The notes: generated by a model from the letters alone, not told the origin. Shown: positions 33,665 through 42,555, counted from the first letter of the stretch. The stretch: 64,000 nt of DNA from Roseovarius aestuarii (GCF_019966515.1 NZ_JAIMIB010000003.1:62001-126000); one strand, 5' to 3'. Made by a program: numbers and translations.

Positions 33665-34627
33665 TCATTTGTCCTTCTTGTCGAAATATCCGCTACGGGT
33701 GGCCCAGCCGACCAAGTTGATGATTAAACGCGATGCCGTAATGGAAGAGATTTCATTCAGATCCCGGCTTGGGGTGAGTTCGACAATATCCATGCCGACC
33801 ACGTTTCCCTTCGCGACCAGCCCTCGTATAAGTTTACAGGCTTGCAGATAGGTCACGCCCCCGGGCGCAGGTCCGGCAACAGCGGGCATGATCGACGGGT
33901 CCAGACCGTCGGCGTCAAAGGTGATATAGTAATTTCTACCATCCGGAATTTGCGAAAGCACCTTCTCGATGCCTTCGTCATGCAGGTATTCCGCAGTCAC
34001 CAGATTAGAACCATAGGCAATGGCTGCCTCAACCTCGGCTGCCGTAGCGCTGCCCTGATTGCGCAACCCAATTTGATGCATGCCGGAAACATGCGGCATT
34101 TCGGAAGCTCGGCGCATCGGGCTGGAAAACCCTTCGGTGACACCGTTTAACTGATCAAGCCAGTCAAGATGCGCATCAATCTGGACAACATAAATCGGCC
34201 CTTCGTCGCTGTAAGCGCGCAAGACCGGGACAGGCACACCGTGGTCCCCACCGATGATTATCGGCAGCGCCCCTGAGCGCCGGATCAACCTCACCGCGTC
34301 CTCCGCACGTATCGAATTGCCTGCGATATCTCTTGGATTGCCGATCACATCGCCGCAGTCGACCATCCGAACCGGTTTGTTATCGAAGATCGTGCCTCCG
34401 AGGTCGAAATCCCATTGCGAGGGGCCATCGCTGGCAAGGATACTTGCCTGTCTGACGGCAGTCGGGGCATTTGCCTGATCATTATTGATCTGTTCCATCG
34501 AATAGGGGTCAGCATGAGGGATCCCCAAAATCGCGACATCTGCATCCAGACTGGTCAGGTCCAGCTCCACATTACATTCAAGAAAACTGTGGAGGTTTTG
34601 CTTGGGCTTCTCTGTAATGTTAGGCAT
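33665..34627 (-). CDS. Ureohydrolase (agmatinase/guanidinobutyrase family)
   Basis: A 320-residue enzyme of the arginase/agmatinase superfamily. Metal-binding motifs are intact: GGDHG (about 129), DAHLDW (about 154) and FDADGLDP (about 240). The family hydrolyses a guanidino group to urea plus an amine; recent members also act on guanidine and methylated biguanides. It lies last in the sarcosine-oxidase operon, 62 nt after a Rieske oxygenase. The location suggests a methylated guanidino compound could be processed here, but plain agmatinase is not excluded. Confidence 0.87.
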   Translation of the reverse strand: MPNITEKPKQNLHSFLECNVELDLTSLDADVAILGIPHADPYSMEQINNDQANAPTAVRQASILASDGPSQWDFDLGGTIFDNKPVRMVDCGDVIGNPRDIAGNSIRAEDAVRLIRRSGALPIIIGGDHGVPVPVLRAYSDEGPIYVVQIDAHLDWLDQLNGVTEGFSSPMRRASEMPHVSGMHQIGLRNQGSATAAEVEAAIAYGSNLVTAEYLHDEGIEKVLSQIPDGRNYYITFDADGLDPSIMPAVAGPAPGGVTYLQACKLIRGLVAKGNVVGMDIVELTPSRDLNEISSITASRLIINLVGWATRSGYFDKKDK

Positions 34628-34689
34628 CAGGCCTCTCTTCCCGGAAGAAACTGGTTGGTCAGCCTCAACAAATGAGGGCCAATCTTTGT

Positions 34690-35733
34690 TTAAGCATTTT
34701 CGGGATCCTCTTGTTTTGCTTCGGCGTCGATGAGTTTTTGCAGTCGCCTGCGATACAATAGTGGACCCGCGTCGATGGCGATGTCGATGTTGCGGGTGAT
34801 TTTTTCGTCCATTCCTTTTTGCACTTCGATCAGGATATCGCGATCTTCGTTGAAGGCTATCAGCACTGAATCGCTCATATATTTGGCAATCTCGTCGTCG
34901 CCGGGACGCACATTGCGCATCTGGAACCAGTAGTAGCGGGTTGTCTTTTCATCGACGGGCGTCATGAAATTGTAGCTGTCCATCTGGAAATACTGCCCCT
35001 CGGGCAGGTTTGATGCATCGCCGCCGGTGCCCGCGGGGGTGAAGATCGCCTTGATATAGGCGAGCGAGGGATAGCGCACCTCGTAATGCTGTTCGCGGTC
35101 GCAATTGCCCTCAAACGGCACCAGCTTCTGGTAGAAGGGCGCAACCTCGGTGTCGTACATCCAGCGCGAGACGATCACGCCGCTTTCGGTGCCGGTGACG
35201 GTCAGCGGTTCCTCTTCGCAGGCGGCGCTGCCGAAGGAGCTTTGATGCACCCAGGCGACGTGGCTGGGGTCGAGCAGGTTGTCGGTGATCAGGAGGTAGT
35301 TGCAGGGAAACGGCATCGCGTCGCCGCGGTTCATACCCCAGTCGGGATCGTCGAAATGTTCGACCTCGAAGATGGTGTCGGGGTCGGCCAGTGCCGGATC
35401 GCCCATCCAGATCCAGACGAGGCCATAGCGGCTGATCACCGGGTAGGAATGCACGTTGGCCGAGGGCGGGATCCGATCCTGACCGGGCACGCGCACGCAG
35501 CTACCGGCGCAGTCGAAGGTCAGCCCGTGATAGCCGCATTCGATATTGTCGCCCTTGATCCGGCCCTTGGACAGGGGCAGCTTGCGATGCGGGCAGGCAT
35601 CCATCAGCGCGACCGGATCACCGGCCTCGGTTCGGAAGGTGACGATCTTTTCGCCCAGAACCTTGATCTGACGCGGTTCGCGGGTGATTTCGCTGTCCCA
35701 TGCAGCGACATACCATGTGTTGCGGAGATACAT
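34690..35733 (-). CDS. Rieske oxygenase (VanA-type)
   Basis: A 347-residue oxygenase alpha subunit. The N-terminal Rieske domain has CPHRKLPLSKG (about 47) and CGYHGLTFD (about 66). The catalytic part includes DNLLDPSHVAWVHQSSFG, the VanA-like D...H...H iron site. VanA-type enzymes demethylate aryl ethers or related substrates; N-demethylation is also known. It is in the minus-strand operon right after soxG (1-nt gap), so an N-methyl role is plausible. No VanB-like reductase is present. Confidence 0.87.
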   Translation of the reverse strand: MYLRNTWYVAAWDSEITREPRQIKVLGEKIVTFRTEAGDPVALMDACPHRKLPLSKGRIKGDNIECGYHGLTFDCAGSCVRVPGQDRIPPSANVHSYPVISRYGLVWIWMGDPALADPDTIFEVEHFDDPDWGMNRGDAMPFPCNYLLITDNLLDPSHVAWVHQSSFGSAACEEEPLTVTGTESGVIVSRWMYDTEVAPFYQKLVPFEGNCDREQHYEVRYPSLAYIKAIFTPAGTGGDASNLPEGQYFQMDSYNFMTPVDEKTTRYYWFQMRNVRPGDDEIAKYMSDSVLIAFNEDRDILIEVQKGMDEKITRNIDIAIDAGPLLYRRRLQKLIDAEAKQEDPENA

Positions 35734-35734
35734 A

Positions 35735-36286
35735 TCAGCCTCTTCTTTCAGGGGCGTCCGGGGCCACCGGGCGCGGGGTTAGGGAAGGATCAGCGGGATC
35801 GTGGCGCTGCGCAAGCGCGCCCAGATGATCGCAGAACGATTGAGCCAGCGACCGCGCCACCAGCAGATGAACGTCGCGCGTATTCGCCCACCATAGCAGG
35901 AGGTCATAGTGGTTGAGACGTGTGCGGAGGGTTCTGGCGGCGCGCACCGGCGCGGCAAAGAGATCCGCGCGCGTGTAGAGGTCGAGGAAGTGCAGCGCCT
36001 CGACCCCGCGCAGCCGCAGGTGAACATATCCGTGCGAGATATCGGCGAGGCGAAGCGCACCCTCAGGCGGCGCACCGCAGGCCCAGATCCGGTCCGGCCA
36101 GAGCCGCAGCAGGATCGTATCCGGCAGCGATTTCACCTGCCCGAAGGGCACCGTGCTGTCCAGCATGTCGGGCCGCGCATGTAGAGCGACAACCGGCAGG
36201 AATTCTTCATCCAGCCGCAGGCCCAGCGGGCCGGGCAGGAAACCCTGGGCATCGGTGGCGTGATCCGGAGTGAGAGCTTCAGCCAT
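35735..36286 (-). CDS. soxG: Sarcosine oxidase gamma subunit
   Basis: A 183-residue subunit of the heterotetrameric sarcosine oxidase. Matching features are LLLRLWPDRIWACG, ISHGYVHLRLRGVEALHFLDLYTRADL and NTRDVHLLVARSLAQSFCDHL, which fit the GcvT-like fold of SoxG. The start at 36286 overlaps the soxA stop by 8 nt. The order soxB-soxD-soxA-soxG is the usual one, which supports the call more than sequence alone. Confidence 0.85.
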   Translation of the reverse strand: MAEALTPDHATDAQGFLPGPLGLRLDEEFLPVVALHARPDMLDSTVPFGQVKSLPDTILLRLWPDRIWACGAPPEGALRLADISHGYVHLRLRGVEALHFLDLYTRADLFAAPVRAARTLRTRLNHYDLLLWWANTRDVHLLVARSLAQSFCDHLGALAQRHDPADPSLTPRPVAPDAPERRG

Positions 36287-39158
36287 GCAGACGTTCCCCT
36301 TGCGGATCATAGGCGCAGACCGGCCCCACACGGACCCGGACTGATTGCCCCGCGACCGGCGAATGCGCCCAGAGCGTGTCGCCCATCCGCGCCCGTCCAT
36401 CCGCCAGAAACCCCAGCGCAATCGGATGGCCCAATGTCGGACTGTGAACGGCCGCGGTCAGATGCCCGCAGCCTGTCGCCCTGCCGTCGTCGTCCAAAGG
36501 CTCTTCACTCATCACGGCGCCGTGCGGGATGGGGCTCGTGCCGCCCTCGGGTGTCAGGCCCACCAGTTCCTCGCGGCCCGAAGCTTGCAGGGCCGGACGC
36601 TGCAGCAGGGCGCGACCGATAAAATCCTTGCGGTCAGACACCATTGCGCCCAGCCCCAGATCGCGCGCGGTTCTGCGGCCATCAATCTCGGTGCCGACCG
36701 ACAGATGGCCTTTCTCGATCCGAAGCACATCCAGTGTTTCCAGCCCGTAAGGCGTGATGCCCCATGCGGCGCCCTGCGCCCTCACGCGGGTCAGGAGATT
36801 ATCGGCGAAACCGGCGGGGGTGTTGATCTCGAAACTCACCTCGCCGGAAAAACTGACCGAGAAGACCCGCACCGGCAGGTTCCCCCCCAGATGTCCCTCG
36901 CGCACACGCGCGAAGGGGAAAGCCGCGCGCGACCCGTCAAAATCGGGATCAAGCGCCAAGAGCAGATCGCGGGCATGCGGCCCGGCGATGGCAAGCGAGG
37001 CCCAGTGATCGCTAACGTCAGTCAATGTCACGTCGAGATCGGGCCAATCGACCTGCGCTGATTTCGTCATGTGCCGCCAGACCGAGGCGGCATTCGCCGT
37101 GGTCGCCGTGACGAGAAAATGATCGTCGCCAAGCTGAGCGATTGTGCCATCGTCAAAGACGTACCCATCCTCGCGCAGCATCAGCGCATAGCGCACGCGG
37201 CCCGGTGTGATGGTCCCGATGTTGTTGCAGTAAAGGCGCGAGAGGAATTCCAGCGCATCGCTGCCCCGCACCTCGACCTTACCCAGCGTCGACATATCCA
37301 CGCAGCCGACGCCGGTCCTTACGGCGTTGCACTCCCGGTTGATCGCGGCCTGCATCGCCTCGTCTTCGCGCGGGAAATAGCGCGCATAGAGCCAGCCCCC
37401 GGAGGTCAGGAACACGCATCCCATACGCTCGAACCCGCGGTGAAACGGCGTGCGCCGGGTCGGGATCATGTCGCCTCCCGTCTCGACCCCGACCAGTGCG
37501 CCAATGGTGACCGGCGAATAGGGCGGGCGATAGGTGGTATGGCCGATTTCAGCTGGGTCGCGGCCCGCTAGTGCCGCGATTTCAAGCACACCGTTGGTCC
37601 AGCTTGTCTTGCCCTGATCGGTTCCCATGCCAAGGGTGGTGTAGCGCTTGACCAGTTCGATATCCCGGTATCCCTCGCGCTGCGCCAAGGCGATATCCGC
37701 GCGGGTTACGTCATTCTGAAGATCGACAAACGCCTTGCCGCGACCGCTGTGAAACCTCTGTTCCGGAGCGGGCTTCGGCGCGGGACGCGGCAGGTTCAGA
37801 TGCTTGTGCATTTCGAGTTCGGCCAGCGCCTGATGCGCCGCGGCCTTGCCATCGGCAATGCAGTCATATGTGTCCAGAATACCCCGCGTACCGCCGATGG
37901 GACGCAACGGGCCCGCCGCATCGGGCGGCAGCAGGTTGCGCGTCGTTTCGTCGTAACTCAGGCCCCCGCCCATCTGCGCAAAGAGATGCGCATTGGGCGA
38001 CCAGCCGCCCGAGACACAAAGCAGGTCGCAGGTGGCGCGGTGCCGCCTGCCGTTTTCGTCGCGCCAGCGCAATGACCTGAGACGCAGCCGCCCGGATGTA
38101 CCGGTGATCGTCGCGCCGCGTGGGAGCACCGCAGCGACGCCGATGCCCGCCTCGCGCAGCGCGGCAAGCGTATCCTCGCGCTCGTCGGGATCGACCACCG
38201 CGACGGCTGCGCGCCTGCCCGGCGCCACGGCGAAACGCCGGATATAGCTGCGAACGGCCCCGGCCAGCATGACGCTGGGGCGATCATTGCCGGGAAAAAC
38301 AATCGGGCGCTCGGTGGCACCTGCGGCCAGCAAGATGCGCCGCGCGCGGATCTTCCACAGGATGGCGTGGCTGTTGCTGCCGGGCGGCATTGTCTCGACC
38401 GCCAGTATCTGCCCGTGATCATATTGCCCGAAGGCAAGTGTGCGCGGCATGACGGTGACATTCGACAGCTCGGCCAGGGCCCCGACCGCATCTGCCGCCC
38501 AGTCGGGCGCGCGCTCTGCGTCAAGCTTGCTGCCGCTGAAAAGAAGGCTGCCGCCGGGCAGGTGATCCTGCTCGATCAGGATCGTCGTGGCACCGGCATG
38601 GGCGGCGGTCAGCGCGGCTGTCAGCCCCGCGGCACCGCTGCCGATGACCAGAATATCGCAATGCCGGTTGCGTTTGTCGTACTGCGCTTGCGGGGCCTCA
38701 GGGTCGATCTTGCCATGCCCGGCAAGGCGGCGAATGAGACCTGAATAGCGCTTGCTCCAGCCGTGGCGGGGCCATTTGAAGGTCTTGTAGTAAAACCCGG
38801 CAGCAAGGATGTTTCCGCCCAGTTGCAAGACCGCGCCGGCATCGCGCGACAGGCGGGGCCAGTTGTTCTGGCTGGTGATCGCCAGCCCGTCCCGCAGCAT
38901 GATTTCGGTGGCTTTCAGATTGGGTGTGCTGCCGGTCTGATCCGTGAGGGTGACCAGCGCGCAGGGTTCTTCCAGCCCGGCAGACAGGATGCCGCGCGGG
39001 CGGTGATATTTGAGCGAACGCGCCACCAGCTGCTGGCCGTTTGCCAGCAGCGCCGATGCCAGCGTATCGCCGGGATGGCCGGTCATGGGCTGACCATCGA
39101 AGGTGAAGCGCAACCGGGTTGCGCGGTCGATCAGACCGCCTTGGGGAAGGCGGGTCAT
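36279..39158 (-). CDS. soxA: Sarcosine oxidase alpha subunit
   Basis: A 959-residue subunit that binds NAD and tetrahydrofolate. The N-terminal 2Fe-2S-like domain holds TGHPGDTLASALLANG and KYHRPRGILSAGLEEPCAL; a pyridine-nucleotide fold follows (DILVIGSGAAGLTAALTAA), and the C-terminal aminomethyltransferase half contains RTGVGCVDMSTLGKVEVRG and LRIEKGHLSVGTEIDG. The complex oxidises sarcosine to glycine, giving H2O2 and 5,10-methylene-THF. The ATG at 39158 overlaps soxD by 4 nt. Confidence 0.95.
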   Translation of the reverse strand: MTRLPQGGLIDRATRLRFTFDGQPMTGHPGDTLASALLANGQQLVARSLKYHRPRGILSAGLEEPCALVTLTDQTGSTPNLKATEIMLRDGLAITSQNNWPRLSRDAGAVLQLGGNILAAGFYYKTFKWPRHGWSKRYSGLIRRLAGHGKIDPEAPQAQYDKRNRHCDILVIGSGAAGLTAALTAAHAGATTILIEQDHLPGGSLLFSGSKLDAERAPDWAADAVGALAELSNVTVMPRTLAFGQYDHGQILAVETMPPGSNSHAILWKIRARRILLAAGATERPIVFPGNDRPSVMLAGAVRSYIRRFAVAPGRRAAVAVVDPDEREDTLAALREAGIGVAAVLPRGATITGTSGRLRLRSLRWRDENGRRHRATCDLLCVSGGWSPNAHLFAQMGGGLSYDETTRNLLPPDAAGPLRPIGGTRGILDTYDCIADGKAAAHQALAELEMHKHLNLPRPAPKPAPEQRFHSGRGKAFVDLQNDVTRADIALAQREGYRDIELVKRYTTLGMGTDQGKTSWTNGVLEIAALAGRDPAEIGHTTYRPPYSPVTIGALVGVETGGDMIPTRRTPFHRGFERMGCVFLTSGGWLYARYFPREDEAMQAAINRECNAVRTGVGCVDMSTLGKVEVRGSDALEFLSRLYCNNIGTITPGRVRYALMLREDGYVFDDGTIAQLGDDHFLVTATTANAASVWRHMTKSAQVDWPDLDVTLTDVSDHWASLAIAGPHARDLLLALDPDFDGSRAAFPFARVREGHLGGNLPVRVFSVSFSGEVSFEINTPAGFADNLLTRVRAQGAAWGITPYGLETLDVLRIEKGHLSVGTEIDGRRTARDLGLGAMVSDRKDFIGRALLQRPALQASGREELVGLTPEGGTSPIPHGAVMSEEPLDDDGRATGCGHLTAAVHSPTLGHPIALGFLADGRARMGDTLWAHSPVAGQSVRVRVGPVCAYDPQGERLHG

Positions 39159-39427
39159 GTGCCCTCTTCCGGGCGGGATGGCGGGCCGCTCTGGCTGATG
39201 TCGTGGGTCGCCGTGTGGCGCGTCACCTCGATCCAGCGCTCGCAGCCGCTGGCGTGATACCAAAGTTCGGCCAGCGGGCCGCGCGGGTTCGCGGGATGAT
39301 AGAGCGCCGCCTGCCAGTCATCCGGGGTGGTCTGGCCGTTCAGCGCCGAAAAGTGGCGCCGCGGGCCGCCATAGGTGAATTCAGCTTCATCGCGAGGGCC
39401 GCAATGGGGGCAAGGGATCAGGATCAT
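39155..39427 (-). CDS. soxD: Sarcosine oxidase delta subunit
   Basis: A 90-residue zinc-binding subunit. CPHCGPRDEAEFTYGG gives two zinc cysteines and HASGCERW supplies the His and the third Cys, as in known SoxD. The start at 39427 was chosen because MILIPCPHCG is the canonical N terminus. It lies 13 nt after soxB. Confidence 0.94.
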   Translation of the reverse strand: MILIPCPHCGPRDEAEFTYGGPRRHFSALNGQTTPDDWQAALYHPANPRGPLAELWYHASGCERWIEVTRHTATHDISQSGPPSRPEEGT

Positions 39428-39440
39428 CGCGCCACCCCCG

Positions 39441-40706
39441 TCATTGCAGCCACGGATAGGGGCCGATGCCCGCATCATCGTGTTCCGCGCCCTGCGCGAA
39501 CCGCTCCAGCGTGAAAGGCGCGACCAGATCGGGGATCTTGCCGGTGGCCAGCAATTCCGCCATGCACCAACCCACGGCGGGCGTCGCCTTGAACCCGGCA
39601 TAGCCCCAGCCCGCATTGATCATCAGGCCATCGACCTGCGTGCGCCCCAACATGGCATTGCCGTCCATCGGGATGTCCGCCGAGCCGGACCAATGCCGCA
39701 TCAGGCGCAGGCGCGACAGGAACGGAAACATCTGCACCGCGCGGGCCAGCACGTCCTCGATCCGCTCAAAGCTGCCGCGCCGCGCGTAGGAGGCGTAGCC
39801 GTCCGTCGCGCCGCCCAGCACGAACTCGCCCTTCGAGGTCTGGCTGACATAGCTGAGACCGGCGTTGTAATTGACCACCGCATCCAGCGCGGGCTTGACC
39901 GGTTCGGTCACCAGTGCCTGCACGTTGATCGTGCTTAGCGGTAGGTCGATCCCCGCCATCTGCGCCACCGCGCTGCTGGACCCGGCGACCGAGATCAGCG
40001 CCTGTTTGCAGGCGATCCGGCCCTTTGGCGTGTTCACGGCGACGATCCGTCCCGATTTCACGTCGATGCCTGTGGCCGGGCAGTTCTGAAAGACATGGAT
40101 GCCCGACGCCGCCGCGCTGCGGGCAAATCCCCAGGCCACGGCATCGTGGCGGACAACGCCGCCCGCTTCCTGCACCAGCGCGCCCGCGACGGGAAACCGT
40201 TTCCTGCCGGACAGGTCAAGCTCGGGAACCCGGTGCTGCACTTCTTGACCTGTCAGGATCGAGGCCTCCGCCCCACGCATCCGCATGGCATTGGCGCGCA
40301 GGGTGAAATGCTCCAGTTCGCCATCGGAATGCGCCAGATCGACATAGCCGCGAGGTTCGTACATCACGTTGAAATTCAGGTCCTGCGTCAGATCCGACCA
40401 GAGTTTCAGGGCAAAATGTTTCAGCTGAAAGCTGGCGTTCAGTAGATAATCCGACCGCACGATCGTGGTGTTGCGGGCGGTATTGCCACCGCCGATCCAA
40501 CCCCCCTCGACCACGGCCACATTGGTGACGCCATGATTGGCGGCCAGATAATGTGCCGTTGCCAGACCGTGCCCGCCGCCACCGATGATGACAATGTCAT
40601 AGGAAGCGCGCATCTCGGGCTCGGCCAGAAAATCGGGCCAGCGCCTGTTGCCGGTGACGGCGTGCTTGAGCAGAGAAAAACCGGAATAGCCCAATTTCGG
40701 ATCCAT
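39441..40706 (-). CDS. soxB: Sarcosine oxidase beta subunit
   Basis: A 421-residue flavoprotein subunit. The FAD fold is YDIVIIGGGGHGLATAHYL and the family stretch GGWIGGGNTARNTTIVRS follows. VRHDAVAWGFARSA (about 175) contains the His that anchors covalent FMN in SoxB. NAGWGYAGFKATPAVGWCMAELLATG closes the C-terminal FAD region. It is the first gene of the minus-strand operon, and operator 4 sits only 12 bp from its start codon. The leader has no strong ribosome-binding site. Confidence 0.95.
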   Translation of the reverse strand: MDPKLGYSGFSLLKHAVTGNRRWPDFLAEPEMRASYDIVIIGGGGHGLATAHYLAANHGVTNVAVVEGGWIGGGNTARNTTIVRSDYLLNASFQLKHFALKLWSDLTQDLNFNVMYEPRGYVDLAHSDGELEHFTLRANAMRMRGAEASILTGQEVQHRVPELDLSGRKRFPVAGALVQEAGGVVRHDAVAWGFARSAAASGIHVFQNCPATGIDVKSGRIVAVNTPKGRIACKQALISVAGSSSAVAQMAGIDLPLSTINVQALVTEPVKPALDAVVNYNAGLSYVSQTSKGEFVLGGATDGYASYARRGSFERIEDVLARAVQMFPFLSRLRLMRHWSGSADIPMDGNAMLGRTQVDGLMINAGWGYAGFKATPAVGWCMAELLATGKIPDLVAPFTLERFAQGAEHDDAGIGPYPWLQ

Positions 40707-40718
40707 TCACTTTACCAT

Positions 40719-40730
40719 CTGTGATCACAG
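40719..40730. promoter_or_regulatory. GntR-type operator 4 (CTGTGATCACAG)
   Basis: An identical palindrome 12 nt upstream of the soxB ATG. Binding here would block the sox operon, either at the promoter or as a roadblock. Confidence 0.8.
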
Positions 40731-40776
40731 TTAGCGGGTGAGGGCTATCTTGGCAAGGATGAGAATTTGCATTGAT

Positions 40777-40788
40777 CTGTGATCACAG
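40777..40788. promoter_or_regulatory. GntR-type operator 5 (CTGTGATCACAG)
   Basis: An identical palindrome 51 nt upstream of the M29-like gene and 58 bp (centre to centre) from operator 4. The two together would control the divergent soxB and M29-like units. Confidence 0.8.
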
Positions 40789-40839
40789 TCGAGTCATAGC
40801 TGGGATGACCGGCAAGATTTGCGAGGGGAAAGAACCACA

Positions 40840-41916
40840 ATGGCAGCACTGGATGAAATCGAACCAGGTGTCCGAAATCTGTTGCTGAACTGCGCCAGAG
40901 CGCAGCCCGGGGATCGTGTCCTGCTTGTGGGCGAAAAGGGAGATAACCCCTATTTCAACCCAGCGATCTGTGATGCTGTCGCCAGCATTGCAAGACGTCA
41001 TGACATGGTGCCTGAAGTGGTCATGGCCGCGCCGGTCGCAGATGCGTCGCAGTTTCCTTCCGTGGTCCACGACGCGATGCTCCGCGCCGATCGAACGATC
41101 TTTTTCTCGCGATTGGGGGATCAGGTCCGGTTCAGTCTGCCGGGCGACAGTGCCAAGGTCGTGATGACCTATACGCTCGATCTGGACTATTTGGCTGCGC
41201 CCTTTGCGTCAGCCGATTTCGGCGTGATGAAGCAGGTGCATGATGCGCTGCTGGCGTTGATCCTGAAGGCGCAAACCTACCGCTTGACGGGGGCGTGCGG
41301 CACGGATTTGACCAGTGATATTGCCTCGGATCGTGAAGGGGCCGTGGCTGATTTCGCGCTGGAGCTTTTTCCAGTAATGATCTTTCCGCCGGTCATCTGT
41401 CACAACATGAACGGAACCCTGGTGATCCGGCATTTTGTCACTTCCTCTTCTACCCGCGCCTATGAGGACAGTACCCTGGTGATCGACCATCCCGTTCTTG
41501 TAGAGGTTGAAAATTCCCGCATGGTGGGCTTTGACGGGCCGCCCGATCTGGTAGCCCGGCTGAAGGCGCAGTTGGAACGCGCCGCGGCACTGACAGGCGG
41601 CGATCCCTATCGCATCAATTCCTGGCACACGGGCATCAATCCGAACACCTATTTCAGAGATGATCCCTATACCGATCTCGAACGCTGGGGCACGGTGGCC
41701 TACGGATCACCCCGCTATACGCATATGCATGTGGCCGGGCTCGATCCGGGCGATGCAGCGCTTCACCTGATGGACATGACCATCTCGTTTGATGATCAGA
41801 CCGTATGGGACAAGGGCAGGTTCGTCTTTCTGGACAGGCCAGAGATTCAGGCGATGATGGACGCGCCGCAGCGCGCGTTGCTGAACTCCTCGGTGCGGCA
41901 CAGTATCGGAATTTGA
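40840..41916 (+). CDS. M29 aminopeptidase / 2,5-dihydroxypyridine-dioxygenase-like metalloprotein
   Basis: A 358-residue soluble protein resembling the aminopeptidase T (M29) superfamily, which also contains the ring-cleaving dioxygenase NicX. Shared blocks are NLLLNCARAQPGDRVLLVG, then DHPVLVEVENSRMVGFDG and the C-terminal SPRYTHMHVAG and HLMDMTISFDD, which hold candidate metal ligands. The usual terminal His-x-Asp is here His-x2-Asp, so activity is uncertain. ATG 40840 follows GAGGGGA. The regulator site upstream ties it to the island. A peptidase, dioxygenase or other role remains open. Confidence 0.65.
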   Translation: MAALDEIEPGVRNLLLNCARAQPGDRVLLVGEKGDNPYFNPAICDAVASIARRHDMVPEVVMAAPVADASQFPSVVHDAMLRADRTIFFSRLGDQVRFSLPGDSAKVVMTYTLDLDYLAAPFASADFGVMKQVHDALLALILKAQTYRLTGACGTDLTSDIASDREGAVADFALELFPVMIFPPVICHNMNGTLVIRHFVTSSSTRAYEDSTLVIDHPVLVEVENSRMVGFDGPPDLVARLKAQLERAAALTGGDPYRINSWHTGINPNTYFRDDPYTDLERWGTVAYGSPRYTHMHVAGLDPGDAALHLMDMTISFDDQTVWDKGRFVFLDRPEIQAMMDAPQRALLNSSVRHSIGI

Positions 41917-41925
41917 GGGGGGATA

Positions 41926-42555
41926 ATGGCTGAGAATATGGCCGTCGCCTGGGTTGACACAATACCGCAGGATCAGGCCAGCGGCGATCTGGCCGCCGCC
42001 TATGATGCGGTAATGGATGGCGATGGCGAGGTCGAAAACCTCTATCTGGCGATGTCGCAGACGCCGCAGGCCATCAAACCCGCGGACGATCACTACCGCG
42101 CCCTGCTGCACAACAAGGATAATCCGCTGGAGCCGTGGCTGGCCGAGCTGGTCTCGACCTATGTAGCGATCCTGTGCGGATGCGGTTATGCCGCCCGCAA
42201 TCACGGAGCCAATTTTGCCATGTACCTTGGAAACCAGGTGCGAGCCGACGAGCTACTTGCGGCATTGCGGGACGATACGTGGGAAACGTCCTTGCAAGAT
42301 CAGGTCCTGATTGCCGCCCTTCGCTATACGCGCAAATTGTCGTTGGAGCCGTCGCTGATCGGCGAGGCGGATATAGAGGCGTTGCGATCAGTGGGGTTTT
42401 GCGACAAGGGCATCTCCTATTTGGTGCAGCTTGTCGCATCGTTTGCGTATTGGTCCCGCATGATAAATGGTCTTGGCATCCGCCTTGGAAAGACCGTCGG
42501 CATCTCAAAAGAGCCGACAAAACCTACGCGAGCAGGATCGTCTGGTGGTTGCTGA
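41926..42555 (+). CDS. Carboxymuconolactone-decarboxylase/AhpD-like protein
   Basis: A 209-residue helical protein of the CMD/AhpD superfamily (peroxidase-related type). The redox region reads CGCGYAARNH: by alignment to the usual C-x-Y-C-x3-H, the first Cys, Tyr and His are kept but the resolving Cys is Ala. The protein therefore may not be a disulfide peroxidase. It lies 9 nt after the M29-like gene and is probably cotranscribed. Physiological role unknown. Confidence 0.75.
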   Translation: MAENMAVAWVDTIPQDQASGDLAAAYDAVMDGDGEVENLYLAMSQTPQAIKPADDHYRALLHNKDNPLEPWLAELVSTYVAILCGCGYAARNHGANFAMYLGNQVRADELLAALRDDTWETSLQDQVLIAALRYTRKLSLEPSLIGEADIEALRSVGFCDKGISYLVQLVASFAYWSRMINGLGIRLGKTVGISKEPTKPTRAGSSGGC

